The translations under genes and the position numbers were made by a program. From NCBI RefSeq assembly GCF_001854805.1, contig NZ_MBLO01000005.1:1-64000 (forward strand): a stretch of DNA of 64,000 nucleotides, given 5' to 3'. The notes below the pieces were generated by a model that saw only the letters and a program-made list of their open reading frames with translations, had not been told where the DNA came from and made no database searches. Each line of letters opens with the position of its first letter. Position 1 is the first letter of the stretch. The stretch comes from Pseudofrankia coriaricola (GTDB lineage Bacteria > Actinomycetota > Actinomycetes > Frankiales > Frankiaceae). Of the stretch, positions 36,583-44,659 are shown one piece after another.

Positions 36583-36672
36583 TTCGCTACGTATCCTCCG
36601 TCGACGGGCAACAGCACGCCCGCGATGTTCGAGGCCCGATCCGACACCAGGTACACGGCCCCCTCGGCGACG
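36579..36672 (-). pseudogene. 3' fragment of an SDR gene
   Basis: The last 30 or so codons (AVYLVSDRASNI, GVLLPVDGGYVAK) closely match the end of the intact SDR at 32455-33237 at the DNA level, including the ATGA overlap with the downstream reading frame. Nothing upstream belongs to an SDR; the CoA-transferase gene begins its 3' end 14 bp away. It is a clear rearrangement scar. Confidence 0.85.
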
Positions 36673-36685
36673 TGACGTCGCGCTG

Positions 36686-37906
36686 TTACAGGATGGCCTT
36701 GTTGGCCTTGAGCTCCCCGATCTCGTCCCAGGTGAGGCCGAGTGCGAGGAGCACGGTCTCGGTGTGTTCGCCGTGTTCGGGGGCGCGGGTCGGTTCGCCT
36801 GGCTGCTCGTCGAACTGCACCGGTGCGGTGACCAGCGGGAGGGAGTGGCCGTTGCCGACGTCGACCTGGGCGAGGTAGCCGTTGGCCTGGACCTGGGGGT
36901 CGTCGGCCAGCTCGTGGGGCGGCTGGCTCGGTGCCCACTCTCCCTCGAACTCGGACAGCACGTGCCGCCACTCGTCGTAGGTGCGCTGGGCGAAGACGCC
37001 GTCGAGCCATTCGACGCACGCCTGGGCGTTGCGGCGGCGGGCGTCGATGTCGAGGAAGCGGGGGTCGCTCGCCATGTCGGGCTGGTCGATGGCGTGGCAC
37101 AGGTGGGGCCAGTAACGGTCGGGGGCGAGCATCTGCAGGACGATCACGCGGCCGTCGGCGGTGCGGTACGGAAGCATCAGCGGGTTCGAGGTCTCGTACC
37201 GGCTACGGACGCTCACGGGCGCCGTCGGGCCGTTGATGGCGGCGTTCATGACGTCCATCTGGACCTGCCACATGCCGGACGCGAGGAGCGAGGCGTCGAT
37301 CACCGATGGCTGGCCGGTCGCCGACCGACGGTACAGCGCGGTGCTGACGGCGCCGGCGATGACCAGCCCGCCGACCACGTCACCGAACGCCGGCCGGGGC
37401 GTCGCCGGCCAGGGGGCGTCGGGCGCGGTGAAGATCTGCTGCATGCCGCTGCGGGCCCAGTAGGCACCCGCGTCGTAGCCGCCCCGGCCGGCGTCAGGCC
37501 CCCGGGCACCGAACGCGGTGCCCCGCACGTAGATCACCGCGGGGTTGTCGGCCCGTACGTCGGCGACGTCGAGCTTCAGCCGGGCGAGAGTGTCGGCCCG
37601 CAGGTTGGTCACGAAGACGTCGCTCGCGGCGATGAGCTGGGACAGCAGCCGCCGGCCCGCCGGGTGCTTGACGTCCACCCCGACGGAGCGCTTGCCACGG
37701 TTCGTGGCCTGGAAGTGCACGTCGACGCCGTTCCACAGCTTGTGCATGCCGGCGGTGACCAGGCCCCGGTACGGGTCACCTGTCTCCGGGTGTTCGATCT
37801 TGATGACCTCGGCGCCCCATTCGGCGAGCACGGCCCCCGACATCGGGACGAACACGTGCGAGGCGACCTCGAGCACCCGCACCCCGGCGAGCGGGGCCGC
37901 GCTCAC
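36686..37906 (-). CDS. CaiB/BaiF-family (type III) CoA-transferase
   Basis: 406 residues. N-terminal GVRVLEVASHVFVPMSGAVL, EVIKIEHPETGDPYRG, and the catalytic-Asp region GYDAGAYWARSGM. A long C-terminal domain follows. It transfers CoA between acids, activating a substrate for beta-oxidation-like steps. The GTG 37906 start overlaps the amidohydrolase stop (GTGA). It is second in a two-gene operon downstream of AraC-type repeat A. Confidence 0.9.
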   Translation of the reverse strand: MSAAPLAGVRVLEVASHVFVPMSGAVLAEWGAEVIKIEHPETGDPYRGLVTAGMHKLWNGVDVHFQATNRGKRSVGVDVKHPAGRRLLSQLIAASDVFVTNLRADTLARLKLDVADVRADNPAVIYVRGTAFGARGPDAGRGGYDAGAYWARSGMQQIFTAPDAPWPATPRPAFGDVVGGLVIAGAVSTALYRRSATGQPSVIDASLLASGMWQVQMDVMNAAINGPTAPVSVRSRYETSNPLMLPYRTADGRVIVLQMLAPDRYWPHLCHAIDQPDMASDPRFLDIDARRRNAQACVEWLDGVFAQRTYDEWRHVLSEFEGEWAPSQPPHELADDPQVQANGYLAQVDVGNGHSLPLVTAPVQFDEQPGEPTRAPEHGEHTETVLLALGLTWDEIGELKANKAIL

Positions 37907-39189
37907 GCCGTGCTGGTCGGCTGGTGCGAGTGGGCGAACTGCCCCACTGTGGCCGCGTGCCAGTCCCGGGTGCCGCGGGAGACGATCGAGATGTCGTGGC
38001 CCGCGACTTCCCGCCGCAACGCTCCGGTCGTGCACTGCTCGCGCGGCCGGACGGAGAACGGGTCGAACGAGAACACCCGCATGGCATTCAGGTGGGTGAT
38101 CTTGTCGACCTGCGTGTCGGTCAGCCCGGCCACCGCCTCCGCCACGACCTCGGGGGACCGCGGCCAGGTGCTGTCGGAGTGCGGGTAGTCGCACTCCCAG
38201 GTCACCATGTCCTCGTTGAGCCAGTTGAGGTTGGCCAGGCCGAAGTCGTCGACGATGAAGCAGGTGACGACGTGGTCGCGGAAAATCTCGCTGGGCAGCC
38301 GACCACCGAGGTCGGGGCGGGTCCAGGCCTTGTGTTGCTTGTAGGTGTAGTCCGCCCGCTCGAGGAAGTACGGGATCCAGCCGATGCCGCCCTCGGACAG
38401 GGCCACCTTCAGGTTCTTGAACTTCTGGAAGATCGGTGACCACACGAGGTCGGTCGCCGTCGGGAAGGTCTTGATGGCCGCGCAGGTGATCTCGACGTTC
38501 ATCGGGGCGTCGGGCGCGGTGACCACACCGATCCCGCCCGACCCGATGTGCACGCACACGACCGTCTCGGTCTCCTGGCACGCCGCCCAGAACGGGTCCC
38601 AGTGTTCGCTGTGCAGCGACGGCAGCCCGAGGGCGTAGGGGTTCATCGAGAAGCTGACCGCGTGGGCGCCCTTGGCCGCGTTCCGGTGGATCTCCTTCGC
38701 CATCAGCTGCGGATCCCAGATGGGCGGGATCGAACAGGGGATGAACCGCTCGGGGTAGGAGGCGCACCAGCCGTCGAGGTGCCAGTCGTTGTAGGCCTTC
38801 AGGACGGCGAGGGCCAGGTCGGGATCCTGGTCGACGCGGCTCGCGAAGAACTGGCCACAGAACCGGGCCATCGACGGGAAGTTCAGGGAGGCGAGCACGC
38901 CGTTGGCGCTCATGTCCTTGACGCGTTCGTGGACGTCGTAGCAGCCCCGTCGCAGCTCCTCGAGCCGCGTCGGTTCCAGGCCGTACTCCTCGGGTGGGCG
39001 GCCGGCCACCGCGTTCAGCCCAGAACTGCGAGCCTCGCCTTCACCGAACACCCACTTGTCGCTCACCTCGTCCGAGACGAGCCGAGGCGCCCGGTCGGCG
39101 TACTTGGCCGGGATGTAGCCGTCGAACATGTCAGGTGGCTCGATCACATGGTCGTCCACGCTGATCAGGATTAAGTCGTCCTTGTTCAC
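37903..39189 (-). CDS. Amidohydrolase 2-family metal-dependent hydrolase/decarboxylase
   Basis: 428 residues of PF04909 (ACMSD/gamma-resorcylate decarboxylase-like). The metal motif is D12-D-H14-V-I-E17, with a later His in VCVHIGSG and a C-terminal Asp/His in WECDYPHSDS. It is a decarboxylase or ring-opening hydrolase for aromatic or cyclic acids. GTG 39189 has GGAGG. It is followed by the coupled CoA-transferase. Repeat copy A lies about 120 bp upstream in the same orientation. It is distantly related to the gene at 48686. Confidence 0.88.
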   Translation of the reverse strand: MNKDDLILISVDDHVIEPPDMFDGYIPAKYADRAPRLVSDEVSDKWVFGEGEARSSGLNAVAGRPPEEYGLEPTRLEELRRGCYDVHERVKDMSANGVLASLNFPSMARFCGQFFASRVDQDPDLALAVLKAYNDWHLDGWCASYPERFIPCSIPPIWDPQLMAKEIHRNAAKGAHAVSFSMNPYALGLPSLHSEHWDPFWAACQETETVVCVHIGSGGIGVVTAPDAPMNVEITCAAIKTFPTATDLVWSPIFQKFKNLKVALSEGGIGWIPYFLERADYTYKQHKAWTRPDLGGRLPSEIFRDHVVTCFIVDDFGLANLNWLNEDMVTWECDYPHSDSTWPRSPEVVAEAVAGLTDTQVDKITHLNAMRVFSFDPFSVRPREQCTTGALRREVAGHDISIVSRGTRDWHAATVGQFAHSHQPTSTA

Positions 39190-39307
39190 GCTGCCTCCGC
39201 TACGCCGCCACGACGACCCTCGACGTCCACAGGTCGGACGGCTCGATGGTCCGCATCGGTAGTCAGCTCCGGTGCGAGCGCCATCCTTGCCCGTCTGGGT
39301 CCGCCGA

Positions 39308-39388
39308 CGGTCTCCTGTCGGCTCATCATCGACGGCCGGGCCTTGGCCGTCTTTGCGCGCCCGGTCAAGTGCTTGCCCCTTTCGGCCA
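39308..39388 (-). repeat. Dispersed regulatory repeat, copy A
   Basis: On the minus strand the 81-bp unit begins TGGCCGAAAGGGGCAAGC and has a second TGACCG-type half 21 bp on. It then carries CAAAGACGGCCA and GTCGATGATGAGCCGACAGG. It lies upstream of and co-oriented with the amidohydrolase/CoA-transferase operon. It matches copies B, C and D. Confidence 0.8.
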
Positions 39389-39488
39389 GGCCGTAGCAGG
39401 TAGGCCGTTGGTGGGTTACGTCGAGCGCTGCGCGCGCCCACGTCGACGTCGGTGTGCTGTCTGGAGCCGGTTCGCCGCCTGAACGAGT

Positions 39489-40319
39489 TCAGCTGGCGCG
39501 GACGCGCTGGCGGTAGCCGGTGGGCGTCTCCCCGGTGTATTGGCCGAACGCGCGGGTGAAGGCGCTCACGCTCTGGAAGCCGACCGCGAGCGCGACGGTG
39601 ATGACGTTCTGGTTCTGGCCGTCCTGAGCGAGGAGAGCCATGGCCCTCAGCAGCCGGCTTTCCAGGAGGTACCGACGCCAGGACATGCCGGTCGCGGCGA
39701 GGAACGCCCGGCGCAGCGACCGGTCGGAGACCCCCACGGCGGCGCACAGCTGGGGTAAGGACACGTCGGTCAGGTGCTCGGTGGTGTACTTCATGGCCGC
39801 GGCCACGAGCGGGTCACCGGTGGTCGGCAGGCACAGCGGGGTCTCGTGGTCGAGCCATTCGACCACGAGGTAGGCGAGGGCTTCGAAGATGGCGTCCGCC
39901 ATCGGGTCGTTCGACGTCCGGCCGATCGGCCACCGCTTCGCGTAGTGGATCATCTCCCGGATCACCGGTGCGGCGGCGAGGATGCGGACCCGGTCGCCCG
40001 CCGACATGCCCATCACCGGGTCGAAGAAGACCGAGACGGCCTTGACGTGCGTCCACGTGCTGCAGTGGACGATCCCGGCGGGGATCCACACGGCCTGCTG
40101 GGGCGGGAGAAGGTAGCGCGCCGTCATTGTCTCCACCTCGGCGACGCCCTCGAACGCATACTCCAGCTGATGCAGGTCGTGCGAGTGCCAGCCGGTGACC
40201 ACCTCGTCCCCGACCTCCAGGGCGTAGGTGCCAGCTCGGACCACCGCGGGGTCGACACCCTCGCGCTGGAAGTTGGCCGAAATGGGCAAGATTCGGGTTC
40301 CCTCTGCGGCGACAGTCAT
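39489..40319 (-). CDS. AraC-family regulator (cupin plus double HTH)
   Basis: 276 residues. A cupin-like sensor lies at about 30-110 (GWHSHDLHQLEYAFEG, PPQQAVWIPAGIVHCSTW). The C-terminal AraC HTH pair is at about 175-270 (SLPQLCAAVGVSDRSLRRAF, then ALAVGFQSVSAFTRAFGQYTGETPTGYR). ATG 40319. Repeat copy B is directly upstream in the divergent region. An additional half-site, TGGCCGAAATGGGCAAG, lies inside its own coding sequence at 40274-40290. It is the obvious candidate to bind all four repeats and to regulate itself. Confidence 0.92.
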   Translation of the reverse strand: MTVAAEGTRILPISANFQREGVDPAVVRAGTYALEVGDEVVTGWHSHDLHQLEYAFEGVAEVETMTARYLLPPQQAVWIPAGIVHCSTWTHVKAVSVFFDPVMGMSAGDRVRILAAAPVIREMIHYAKRWPIGRTSNDPMADAIFEALAYLVVEWLDHETPLCLPTTGDPLVAAAMKYTTEHLTDVSLPQLCAAVGVSDRSLRRAFLAATGMSWRRYLLESRLLRAMALLAQDGQNQNVITVALAVGFQSVSAFTRAFGQYTGETPTGYRQRVRAS

Positions 40320-40358
40320 GGATGGACCGTAGTGCGGCGGTGGGAACGGGCACCAGTG

Positions 40359-40442
40359 TGGCCGGAATGGGCAAACACTTGGCCGAACCTGCAAAGACGG
40401 CCACGGTTCGACCCGTCGATGATGAGCCGACAGGGCACCGCC
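40359..40442 (+). repeat. Dispersed regulatory repeat, copy B
   Basis: TGGCCGGAATGGGCAAAC at 40359 and TGGCCGAACCTGCAAAG at 40380 form direct half-sites 21 bp apart. GACGGCCACGGTTCG and GTCGATGATGAGCCGACAGG follow. It sits between the AraC gene and the divergent SnoaL-like gene. Confidence 0.85.
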
Positions 40443-40505
40443 GAACCCGGTTCGCGGGCAGAGCGCCCGTAGGTAGACGACAAGATCGACGGAGAGCACC
40501 GCGCG

Positions 40506-41027
40506 ATGACGGACAGCGCAGGCGCCGAGCAGGCAGCGATCCGGCAGCTGCTCGACAAGCAGGCCATCCATGAGGCGATCATGCGGTACTGCCGCGGCGT
40601 CGACCGAGCTGATCCGGACCTCATCAGTTCCGCGTACCACCCCGACGCGGTCGACGACCACGGCCGCCAGTGCTACACGGGCGCAACTGTCGGTCGAGGC
40701 ATCGTCGACCTCGCCCGCTCGTGGAAGGTCTCGGCGCATCACGTCACGAACCAGCTCATCACCCTGCACGGCGACGAGACCGCGGGCTGCGAGACGTACT
40801 TCATGGCGTCGCAGATCATTGAGACTGAGGGCGACGAGCGCCTCCTGCTCGCGCTCGGGCGCTACGTCGACCGTTTCGAACGCCGCGAGGGCGAGTGGAA
40901 GATCGCGCATCGGCTTGTGATCGTCGAACTGACACACATCGTCGCGGCGGGGGATCCGCCGCCGCTGCCTTCCGGTCTCGGCTCCCGAGACCGGAATGAC
41001 CCTTCGTATGCGGCGCTCGAGCACTGA
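40506..41027 (+). CDS. SnoaL/NTF2-like protein
   Basis: 173 residues of the cone-shaped NTF2-like fold: DKQAIHEAIMRYCRGVDRAD, YHPDAVDDHG, and W-K-x-AHR in EGEWKIAHRLVIVE. The family includes hydratases, isomerases and ring-hydroxylase small subunits; the exact reaction is unknown. ATG 40506 with GGAGAG upstream. Copy B of the regulatory repeat ends about 63 bp before it. Confidence 0.85.
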   Translation: MTDSAGAEQAAIRQLLDKQAIHEAIMRYCRGVDRADPDLISSAYHPDAVDDHGRQCYTGATVGRGIVDLARSWKVSAHHVTNQLITLHGDETAGCETYFMASQIIETEGDERLLLALGRYVDRFERREGEWKIAHRLVIVELTHIVAAGDPPPLPSGLGSRDRNDPSYAALEH

Positions 41028-41457
41028 CGTTCGATGGCACACCTCCGCCCGCCGTCGTCCGATTCAGGCGAGCAGGACGAACTGCATCGGCTCGGCCACT
41101 GGAAGTGCCTCGAACAGCCGCTCGAGCTCGCGAACGAGGCGGCGACGCGATCGATCCCGGAATTCCATATCGTGTGCGGCTCGACGGTGCCTCTCCGCAT
41201 GGAGCGTGAACCGGACATGATGGCGAAAGCGCGTGCTGAAGCCGCCTGTGGGAGATCGATACAGGGCACCGGGGTGGCCGAAATGGGCAGGTACTTGGCC
41301 GGATCTGCAAAGACGGCCACGGTTCGGCCCGTCGATGATAAGCCGGCAGGGCACCGCCGGTGGACCCATGAGGGCTGTGGACGGCGCTGCGCCGGAGCAG
41401 GTTGCGACGTGCGCAGCCACACCACCGAGTCCTCCAGCCGCAGAAGGGGTACCAGCC
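41028..41457. other. Intergenic region carrying repeat C
   Basis: The second half contains repeat copy C and the promoter of the FAH gene. The first 200 bp have a minus-strand frame ending at 41064 (RRRLVRELERLFEALPVAEP) that looks coding but has no identifiable start or family. It may be the tail of a lost gene. Confidence 0.35.
41275..41357 (+). repeat. Dispersed regulatory repeat, copy C
   Basis: TGGCCGAAATGGGCAGG at 41275 and TGGCCGGATCTGCAAAG at 41296 are again 21 bp apart. They are followed by GACGGCCACGGTTCGGCC and GTCGATGATAAGCCGGCAGG. It is about 100 bp upstream of the FAH gene and nearly identical to copy B over its whole length. Confidence 0.85.
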
Positions 41458-42225
41458 ATGTTGCTTGGCCGCGCGCTGATCGGTGACACGTCGTGTTTCG
41501 GGGAGGTATTGGATGACCGATTCCACCTCCTGGTGGGCGATGTGTTCGGTGAGTACCGTCGAAGCGGGCAGTCGTTACCGTTGGCGGATGTCGTGCTCGG
41601 CGCGCCGCTGGCCGGTGTCCGGCTGATCGCTGTGATGGGCGGTTTCCTGGAACCGGGCACGTCACGCCCGCCGGGGGCCGAGCCGATGTGGGTGCCGAAG
41701 GCGTGCAACTTCGTCAGCGGTGACGGAGCCGAGATCCGGGTGCCCTCGGTGCTGCGCGGGCCAGTGAATGTGGAGGCGGAGCTCGCCGTCGTCGTCGGCC
41801 GCCCGCTTAGCGGCGCGTCACCGGCCGAGGCGGCCGCGGCCATCTTCGGCTGGAGCGTTTTCAACGACGTGACCGCCGCCGAGTACCTGGTGCCCGGCCT
41901 CTGGGCGACAGCCAAGTCGATCGATGGCTTCGCGTCGTGGGGTCCGTGGATCCGGCGCGACCTCACCGAGGAACGAGTCCTCCAGGGCCTCGCCATTACC
42001 GGGACCGTCAACGGCGTCAAGGTCCAGTCAGGCAACACCCGCCACTACAGGTTCGCTCCGAGCGAGATGTTGAGTCACGTCAGCCACCGGGTCAGCCTCC
42101 TTCCCGGTGACGTGGTGACCCTGGGCACGCCACTGCCGCCTCCGGTGGCCGCGGTCGGCGACCAGGTCGTGTGCGAGGTGGAAGAGGTCGGCGTGTTGAA
42201 CAACCACCTGGTCGCCGAGAGATGA
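41458..42225 (+). CDS. Fumarylacetoacetate hydrolase (FAH)-family protein
   Basis: 255 residues. The C-terminal FAH fold is visible: metal ligands Glu-x-Glu in NVEAELAVVVG, SVFNDVTAAEY, AKSIDGFASWGPWI, and LLPGDVVTLGTP. The family hydrolyses C-C bonds of diketo acids or acts as hydratase or decarboxylase in meta-cleavage pathways. ATG 41458 with AGAAGGGG. It is the first gene of the seven-gene FAH-E1-lipoyl-Rieske-FAD-ferredoxin operon. Confidence 0.88.
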   Translation: MLLGRALIGDTSCFGEVLDDRFHLLVGDVFGEYRRSGQSLPLADVVLGAPLAGVRLIAVMGGFLEPGTSRPPGAEPMWVPKACNFVSGDGAEIRVPSVLRGPVNVEAELAVVVGRPLSGASPAEAAAAIFGWSVFNDVTAAEYLVPGLWATAKSIDGFASWGPWIRRDLTEERVLQGLAITGTVNGVKVQSGNTRHYRFAPSEMLSHVSHRVSLLPGDVVTLGTPLPPPVAAVGDQVVCEVEEVGVLNNHLVAER

Positions 42226-42253
42226 GCGGGACCGGGTCCGAGGAGGACGGAAC

Positions 42254-43252
42254 GTGACGGCGGATCGAACGGTGGGCGTATCACCCGAGGTACAGCGCCG
42301 GCTGTACGAGCTGATGACGTTGATGAAGGCGGCTGACGACCGGTTGAGCAAGGGGATCGCGTCGGGTGAGCTGCAGTGCGTGTACTGGCCGCCTCGAGGC
42401 CAGGAGGCGATCGCCGCCGCGATGGGGGTATGCCTTCGGCGGGACGACCAGTTGGTCACGAACTACCGGGGGTTGCATGACCTGATCGGCAAGGGCGTGC
42501 CGCTGGTGGAGATCTACGGCGAGATGCTCGGTCGACAGACGGGGTCGAGCCGGGGCAAGGGCGGCACGATGCATATTGCCAACCCGGAATGCGGCGTGAT
42601 GCTGTCGACCGGGATCGTGGGAGCGGGGCCGCCGGTCGCGGTGGGGTTGGCTATGGCCGCCCAGCGCAAGGGCCTCGACCGGGTGACCGTGGCGAGTTTC
42701 GGTGACGGGGCCACGAACACCGGCTCGTTCCACGAGGCGGCGAACATGGCGGCGCTGTGGGATCTGCCGCTGGTGCTGCTCTGCCAGAACAACCAGTACG
42801 CCGAGATGACGCCGACCGAGCACACGATGAAGATCTCCCAGGTCGCGCATCGGGCGGGTGGGTACGGCCTGCCAGGTGTCCGTGTCGACGGCAACGATCC
42901 GCTCGCCGTCGTCGCCGCGTTGACCGAGGCCGTGGACCGAGGGAGGAGCGGGGGCGGCCCGACGCTACTGGAGTGCGTGACGTTCCGGTTCCGCGGCCAC
43001 TACTTCGGCGACCCGATGGCGTACATCCCGCCCGAGCGGTTGGCCGCCGCGTTGGAGGCCGACCCGATCCCGCGGTTCCGGTCGCGGCTGCGCCTGGCCG
43101 GGATCTGCAGTGAGGCCGACCTCGACGAGATCGAGGCGGCGGCGGTCACGGCGGTCGAGGAAGCACTGACCGCCGTCCTGACGGCGCCTGGCGCGCTGGT
43201 CGACGAGCTCGATCGCGATGTGTACGCCGACCCACGCAACTGCCCCGCCTAG
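42254..43252 (+). CDS. Thiamine-diphosphate-dependent dehydrogenase E1, alpha subunit
   Basis: 332 residues like the alpha chain of pyruvate, acetoin or branched-chain 2-oxoacid dehydrogenases. It has GQEAIAAAMG, YRGLHDLIGKG, RGKGGTMHI, and the thiamine-diphosphate motif GDGATNTGSFHEAANMAAL through NNQYA. GTG 42254. It works with the beta subunit and the lipoyl protein downstream. Oxidative decarboxylation or C-C cleavage of a 2-oxo or 1,2-dicarbonyl compound is likely; the substrate is unknown. Confidence 0.9.
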   Translation: MTADRTVGVSPEVQRRLYELMTLMKAADDRLSKGIASGELQCVYWPPRGQEAIAAAMGVCLRRDDQLVTNYRGLHDLIGKGVPLVEIYGEMLGRQTGSSRGKGGTMHIANPECGVMLSTGIVGAGPPVAVGLAMAAQRKGLDRVTVASFGDGATNTGSFHEAANMAALWDLPLVLLCQNNQYAEMTPTEHTMKISQVAHRAGGYGLPGVRVDGNDPLAVVAALTEAVDRGRSGGGPTLLECVTFRFRGHYFGDPMAYIPPERLAAALEADPIPRFRSRLRLAGICSEADLDEIEAAAVTAVEEALTAVLTAPGALVDELDRDVYADPRNCPA

Positions 43253-43373
43253 GTCCGCATATCCCGCCTGGCGTCGCTGAGAGAACACCTCGCGGGCCAC
43301 GCCGGGTTCACCATGAACGCACACTTGATTGGCTCATCGGACCCGCATAGAGGTGGACGTGGACGAGCGACGG

Positions 43374-44369
43374 ATGACGATGCGCGAGGCGTTGAACCTG
43401 GCGTTGGACCAGGCGCTGGCGCACGACGAACGCGTCTTCCTGCTGGGGGAGGACATCGCCGATCCCGGCGCCAGCGGGCCGACCAAGGGGCTGTCGACCA
43501 AGTACGGCACTGAGCGGGTGCTCGACACGCCGATCTCCGAGTCGGCGATCGTGGGTGCGGCGATTGGCGCCGCGATGGAGGGGTTCCGACCGGTCGCCGA
43601 AATCATGATCATGGATTTTATCGGCATCGCCGCCGACCAGATCATCAACAACGCGGCGAAGCTGCGGTTCATGACAGGGGGGCGGACGAGCGCACCCATT
43701 ACCGTCCGGACCCAGGTCTACGGCGGGATAGGGACCGGGGCGACGCACTCACAGTCGCTGGAAGCGTGGTTCATGCACGTCCCGGGCCTCAAGGTGATCG
43801 TGCCCTCGACGCCGCGAGACGGCAAAGGACTGCTTACATCGGCGATCTTCGACGACGACCCGTGCATCTTCGTGGAGACGATCCGGCTAGGGCCCCAGCG
43901 CGGGATGGTGCCGGTCGACCCTGGCTTCTCGATCCCGCTCGGCGAGGCGGACGTGAAGCGACCGGGTAGCGACGTCACGTTGATCAGCTACGGCCGGGGG
44001 GTGGTGGAGGCGCTCGGCGCGGCGACCCAGCTCGAGGCCGACGGCGTCAGCGCCGAGGTGCTCGACCTGCGCACCCTGGTCCCGCTCGACGTGGCGGCGA
44101 TGGTCGAGTCCGTGGGCCGCACGACGCGGGCAGTCGTCGTGCACGACGCGGTGCAGTTCGCCGGGCCGGGGGCGGAGATCGCCGCGATTCTGCAGCGGGA
44201 GCTGTTCGGCCGGCTTTCGGCACCGGTGGAGCGGGTGGGTGCCCGGTTCGTGCCGAATCCGGCGCCGCCGGCGCTGGAGTCACAGGTGTACCCGAGCGCC
44301 CAGCGCATTGTCGCGGCCGTTCGGCGGACGCTCGGGTTGGAATCGGCTAAGACGGGTGCACATGGCTGA
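43374..44369 (+). CDS. Thiamine-diphosphate-dependent dehydrogenase E1, beta subunit
   Basis: 331 residues from ATG 43374. Earlier in-frame starts (TTG 43329, GTG 43353 or 43359) are possible, and GAGGTGG at 43350 may serve one of them. Conserved: MREALNLALDQAL, LLGEDIAD, SESAIVGAAIGAAMEGFRP, DVTLISYGRGV, and EVLDLRTLVPLD. It is the partner of the alpha subunit. The stop overlaps the lipoyl gene start by 8 bp, so they are translationally coupled. Confidence 0.9.
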   Translation: MTMREALNLALDQALAHDERVFLLGEDIADPGASGPTKGLSTKYGTERVLDTPISESAIVGAAIGAAMEGFRPVAEIMIMDFIGIAADQIINNAAKLRFMTGGRTSAPITVRTQVYGGIGTGATHSQSLEAWFMHVPGLKVIVPSTPRDGKGLLTSAIFDDDPCIFVETIRLGPQRGMVPVDPGFSIPLGEADVKRPGSDVTLISYGRGVVEALGAATQLEADGVSAEVLDLRTLVPLDVAAMVESVGRTTRAVVVHDAVQFAGPGAEIAAILQRELFGRLSAPVERVGARFVPNPAPPALESQVYPSAQRIVAAVRRTLGLESAKTGAHG

Positions 44370-44604
44370 ATTCACCATTCGTATTCCACGGGTGTCGGTC
44401 GCGATCTCGGAGGCGGAGCTCATCGACCTGCTCGTGGCCGAAGGAGCGCACGTCCAGCAGGGCGAACCGCTGTTCATTATAGCCACCGACAAGGCCGAGA
44501 CCGAGGTCGAAGCCGGCGCGTCCGGCACGGTGCACTGGACCGGCACCCTCGAGACGGTCTATGAGATCGGTGCCGAAATCGGGGAGATCCGCCCGGCGGG
44601 CTGA
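44362..44604 (+). CDS. Stand-alone lipoyl/biotinyl domain protein
   Basis: 80 residues, exactly one lipoyl-type domain. The acceptor lysine is K44 in ATDKAETEVEA, and GEPLFIIATDK is typical. There is no peripheral-subunit-binding domain or acyltransferase core, which in ordinary complexes are on the same E2 chain. The ATG overlaps the E1-beta stop. It may shuttle the acyl or reduced lipoyl group to an enzyme encoded elsewhere or to a different partner. Confidence 0.9.
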   Translation: MAEFTIRIPRVSVAISEAELIDLLVAEGAHVQQGEPLFIIATDKAETEVEAGASGTVHWTGTLETVYEIGAEIGEIRPAG

Positions 44605-44659
44605 CCCCGGCCCGAAAACCCCGCACGGGAAATCCCCGCACGGAAGGAGGTTGACGTTC

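Noticed and set aside
41064-41460. A minus-strand frame with a coding-like tail (RRRLVRELERLFEALPVAEP)
   Set aside because: No start or homology could be assigned, and its upstream part runs antisense through repeat C and the FAH gene.
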